From an uncultured Bacteroidales bacterium (lineage in GTDB: Bacteria > Bacteroidota > Bacteroidia > Bacteroidales > FEN-979): a DNA stretch of 64,000 nucleotides. The stretch spans positions 62,001 through 126,000 of the forward strand of contig CAIWXI010000031.1 in the NCBI GenBank assembly GCA_903916595.1, written 5' to 3'. The notes beneath the pieces are model-generated. The model was not told the DNA's origin. It did not search any database and saw only the letters and a list, made by a program, of their open reading frames with translations. This document shows positions 62,045-64,000 of the stretch, piece after piece. Every line of letters begins with the position of its first letter. Positions within the stretch are counted from its first letter, which is position 1. A program made the position numbers and the translations under genes.

Positions 62045-64000
62045 ATGCAGCAATACAAGCGACTGAACAATATTCTTGGCTGGATGGTATTTGTCCTGGC
62101 CTCCACCGTATTTATCATCACTTCCGAGCCAACCATGAGCTATTGGGATTGCGGTGAGTATATCTCAACAAGTTATAAGCTCGAAGTAGGGCATGCCCCC
62201 GGGGCTCCCCTGTTCCAGATGCTCGGCAGGTTTTTTTCGCTGTTTGCCTTTGGCGACAAAAGCATGGTTGCCAGGATGGTAAATACCATGTCGGCACTCT
62301 CGAGCGGCTTCACCATTCTGTTCCTTTTCTGGAGTATTACTATGCTGGCACGTAAGATTGTTCAGCGGAATGAAGAAATGACGAAGGCAAAAATGCATCT
62401 TATTTTTGCTGCCGGATTAATTGGTTCCCTGGCTTATACATTCACCGATTCCTTTTGGTTTTCGGCCGTGGAAGGAGAGGTCTATGCCATGTCGGCCTTC
62501 TTCACTGCCGTCGTTTTCTGGGCTATGCTGAAGTGGGAAGAGCATGCCGATGAGTCGCACAACTACCGCTGGCTTATCCTGATTGCTTATCTGATGGGCC
62601 TTTCCATCGGCGTTCATATGCTGAACCTGCTCACGATCCCGGCCATGACCATGATCTGGTATTTCAAGAAATCAAAGAACCCCAGCTTAAAAGGGATACT
62701 GCTTGCCCTGGTGGTCTCAGTACTTATTCTCGGCATTGTGATGTCGGTGATCATTCCCTGGGTTCTTAAGCTGGCGGCCTGGTTCGAGTTTTTCTCGGTC
62801 AATTCCTTAAAGCTGCCTTTTAACGTCGGAACCATTATTTTCTTTGTCATTCTGATTGCCTCTATTGTGATAGGACTGCGGTATTCGGCCGGCCGGATGA
62901 AGCCGGTAATAAATGCCATCATCCTTGCTTTCTCATTTATTCTGATAGGATATTCTTCTTTTTTCATGCTCGTCATCCGCAGTAATGCAGATACACCTAT
63001 TGATGAGAACAACCCGGAGAATGCGATGTACCTGCTGGCTTACCTTAACCGCGAGCAATATGGCGACTGGCCTATCCTCAGCGGGCCGTATTATAATGCA
63101 CCTGTAGTGGACCATACCGATGGAACCCCGGTATACGCCAAAGACAAAAAGACAGGCCGTTACGAGATCAGCGATAAAAGGGAGAAGGTAAACCCGGTAT
63201 ATGATCAGAAGTTTACCACGATCTTCCCCAGGATGTGGTCAAACCGTGAAACCCGGCATGCGAGAGATTATGTAAAATGGGGCCATGTTCAGGGAGTGCC
63301 TGTGCAGGTTCAGACAGGCGATGGAACAGAAACGCGTATGCGGCCCACCTTCGGTGAAAATCTGACGTTTTTCTGGAACTACCAGCTCGTCCATATGTAC
63401 TATCGTTATTTTATGTGGAATTTCGCCGGGAAGCAGAACGACCTGCAGGGAGATGGCAGTAAGATCGAAGGGAACTGGAAAAGCGGAATCCGTTTTATTG
63501 ACCAATGGAGGCTTGGCAACCAGGATGTCCCGGAAGGCCGGAAAAATAAGGGGGATAACAGTTTTTATTTTCTACCTCTGATTTTCGGGCTGCTGGGTAT
63601 GTTCTTCACCTTAAAAAAAGATTACAAAACGTTTATCATTATCGGATTGTTGTTCCTGATGACAGGCTTCGCCATTTTGATATACCTGAATCAGTATTCA
63701 CCCCAGCCCAGGGAGAGGGATTACGCTTACGCCGGCTCCTTCTATGCCTTTGCAATATGGATAGGCTTCGGGGTGATCTTTTTAGCCGAAAAACTCGGAC
63801 GATGGATGAAATCGAATATGGCGCTGATCATCTCGTTTGTACTTGGGCTGATCACTGTTGGCGTGATGGCTCAGCAGGGATGGGACGACCATGACCGCTC
63901 CGGTCGCTATACAGCGCTCGCGATGGCCGGGAACTACCTGAATTCATGCGCTCCGAACGCGATCCTTTTTACAAATGGAGATAATGACACCTTCCCTCTT
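62045..64000 (+). CDS. DUF2723 family membrane protein (protein O-mannosyltransferase-like), partial
   Basis: 652 codons are visible and the 3' end lies outside. The N-terminus has the DUF2723 features: a first membrane helix, TSEPTMSYWDCGEYISTSYKLEVGHAPGAPLFQML (about 27-61) with the acidic DCGE motif that resembles the catalytic region of PMT-type glycosyltransferases, and about ten further hydrophobic segments. A periplasmic loop (about 320-520) and the segment YSPQPRERDYAYAGSFYAFAIW follow. DUF2723 proteins are suspected to glycosylate exported proteins, probably including those that leave by the T9SS. The start at 62045 lies 20 bases after the -7 box. Confidence 0.85.
   Translation, partial: MQQYKRLNNILGWMVFVLASTVFIITSEPTMSYWDCGEYISTSYKLEVGHAPGAPLFQMLGRFFSLFAFGDKSMVARMVNTMSALSSGFTILFLFWSITMLARKIVQRNEEMTKAKMHLIFAAGLIGSLAYTFTDSFWFSAVEGEVYAMSAFFTAVVFWAMLKWEEHADESHNYRWLILIAYLMGLSIGVHMLNLLTIPAMTMIWYFKKSKNPSLKGILLALVVSVLILGIVMSVIIPWVLKLAAWFEFFSVNSLKLPFNVGTIIFFVILIASIVIGLRYSAGRMKPVINAIILAFSFILIGYSSFFMLVIRSNADTPIDENNPENAMYLLAYLNREQYGDWPILSGPYYNAPVVDHTDGTPVYAKDKKTGRYEISDKREKVNPVYDQKFTTIFPRMWSNRETRHARDYVKWGHVQGVPVQVQTGDGTETRMRPTFGENLTFFWNYQLVHMYYRYFMWNFAGKQNDLQGDGSKIEGNWKSGIRFIDQWRLGNQDVPEGRKNKGDNSFYFLPLIFGLLGMFFTLKKDYKTFIIIGLLFLMTGFAILIYLNQYSPQPRERDYAYAGSFYAFAIWIGFGVIFLAEKLGRWMKSNMALIISFVLGLITVGVMAQQGWDDHDRSGRYTALAMAGNYLNSCAPNAILFTNGDNDTFPL

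Overview
The window comes from a member of the Bacteroidota, probably class Bacteroidia. The evidence is the three secreted proteins with type IX secretion (Por) C-terminal sorting domains, the gliding/T9SS genes gldF and gldG, two TonB-dependent receptors with CarboxypepD_reg-like N-termini, DUF2723 and DUF4340 proteins, and promoters of the Bacteroidota type (TAnnTTTG at -7, TTG at -33) without Shine-Dalgarno sites. Redox genes (an Nfn/Stn-like transhydrogenase and a rubrerythrin-like protein) suggest an anaerobic or microaerobic life. A partial cytochrome c maturation set indicates that the cell also makes c-type cytochromes. I saw no rRNA, tRNA, insertion sequence, prophage or CRISPR array, and no gene-free stretch longer than about 300 bases.

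Layout. 1-5.2 kb (minus): 5'-part of the ABC-F factor ettA, then the coupled set lptG - glycosyltransferase - glycosyltransferase. 5.4-8.8 kb: a GNAT-like protein and a monocistronic T9SS cargo with clear promoter and terminator. 8.8-12.8 kb: ccmB-ccmC-ccmD-ccmE and a UbiD-family decarboxylase. 12.9-20.7 kb: TonB receptor plus T9SS cargo, rocD, and a second TonB receptor coupled to a small exported protein. 20.9-31.4 kb: rpmB, cinA, an exported HAD phosphatase, two DUF4143-type AAA ATPases, a sugar-phosphate transferase, xseAB, a DegT aminotransferase and purC. 31.5-40.1 kb: a MazEF-type toxin-antitoxin pair, phoH, a SAM hydrolase-like protein, gldFG-DUF4340, a glycosyltransferase and an O-antigen-ligase-like protein. 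40.2-55.5 kb: gdhA, then a 13.7-kb co-directional block of GAF/REC/PEP-binding protein, NuoE-like, NuoF-like, GltD-NuoG fusion, ferritin-like protein and a second REC/PEP-binding protein. 55.5-64 kb: corA, a heparinase-like T9SS protein, a carboxypeptidase-regulatory-like protein, a phosphatase, gpmA and the start of a DUF2723 membrane protein.

Two things stand out. First, about 25 short tandem arrays with a strict 7- or 8-base period sit at gene borders. Several supply stop codons and C-terminal residues of neighbouring genes, several come as inverted pairs able to fold, and two lie inside reading frames (cinA and the O-antigen-ligase-like gene), where they add low-complexity peptide. They recall the heptanucleotide STRR repeats of cyanobacteria, but I know of no description for this lineage. 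Second, the probable transhydrogenase genes are enclosed by two paralogous proteins that join receiver domains to a PEP/pyruvate-binding (ATP-grasp) domain while lacking the phosphohistidine and PEP-binding domains of a real PEP synthase. This may be an undescribed regulator or kinase system.

All product names rest on reading motifs and overall family resemblance by eye. No database search was run.
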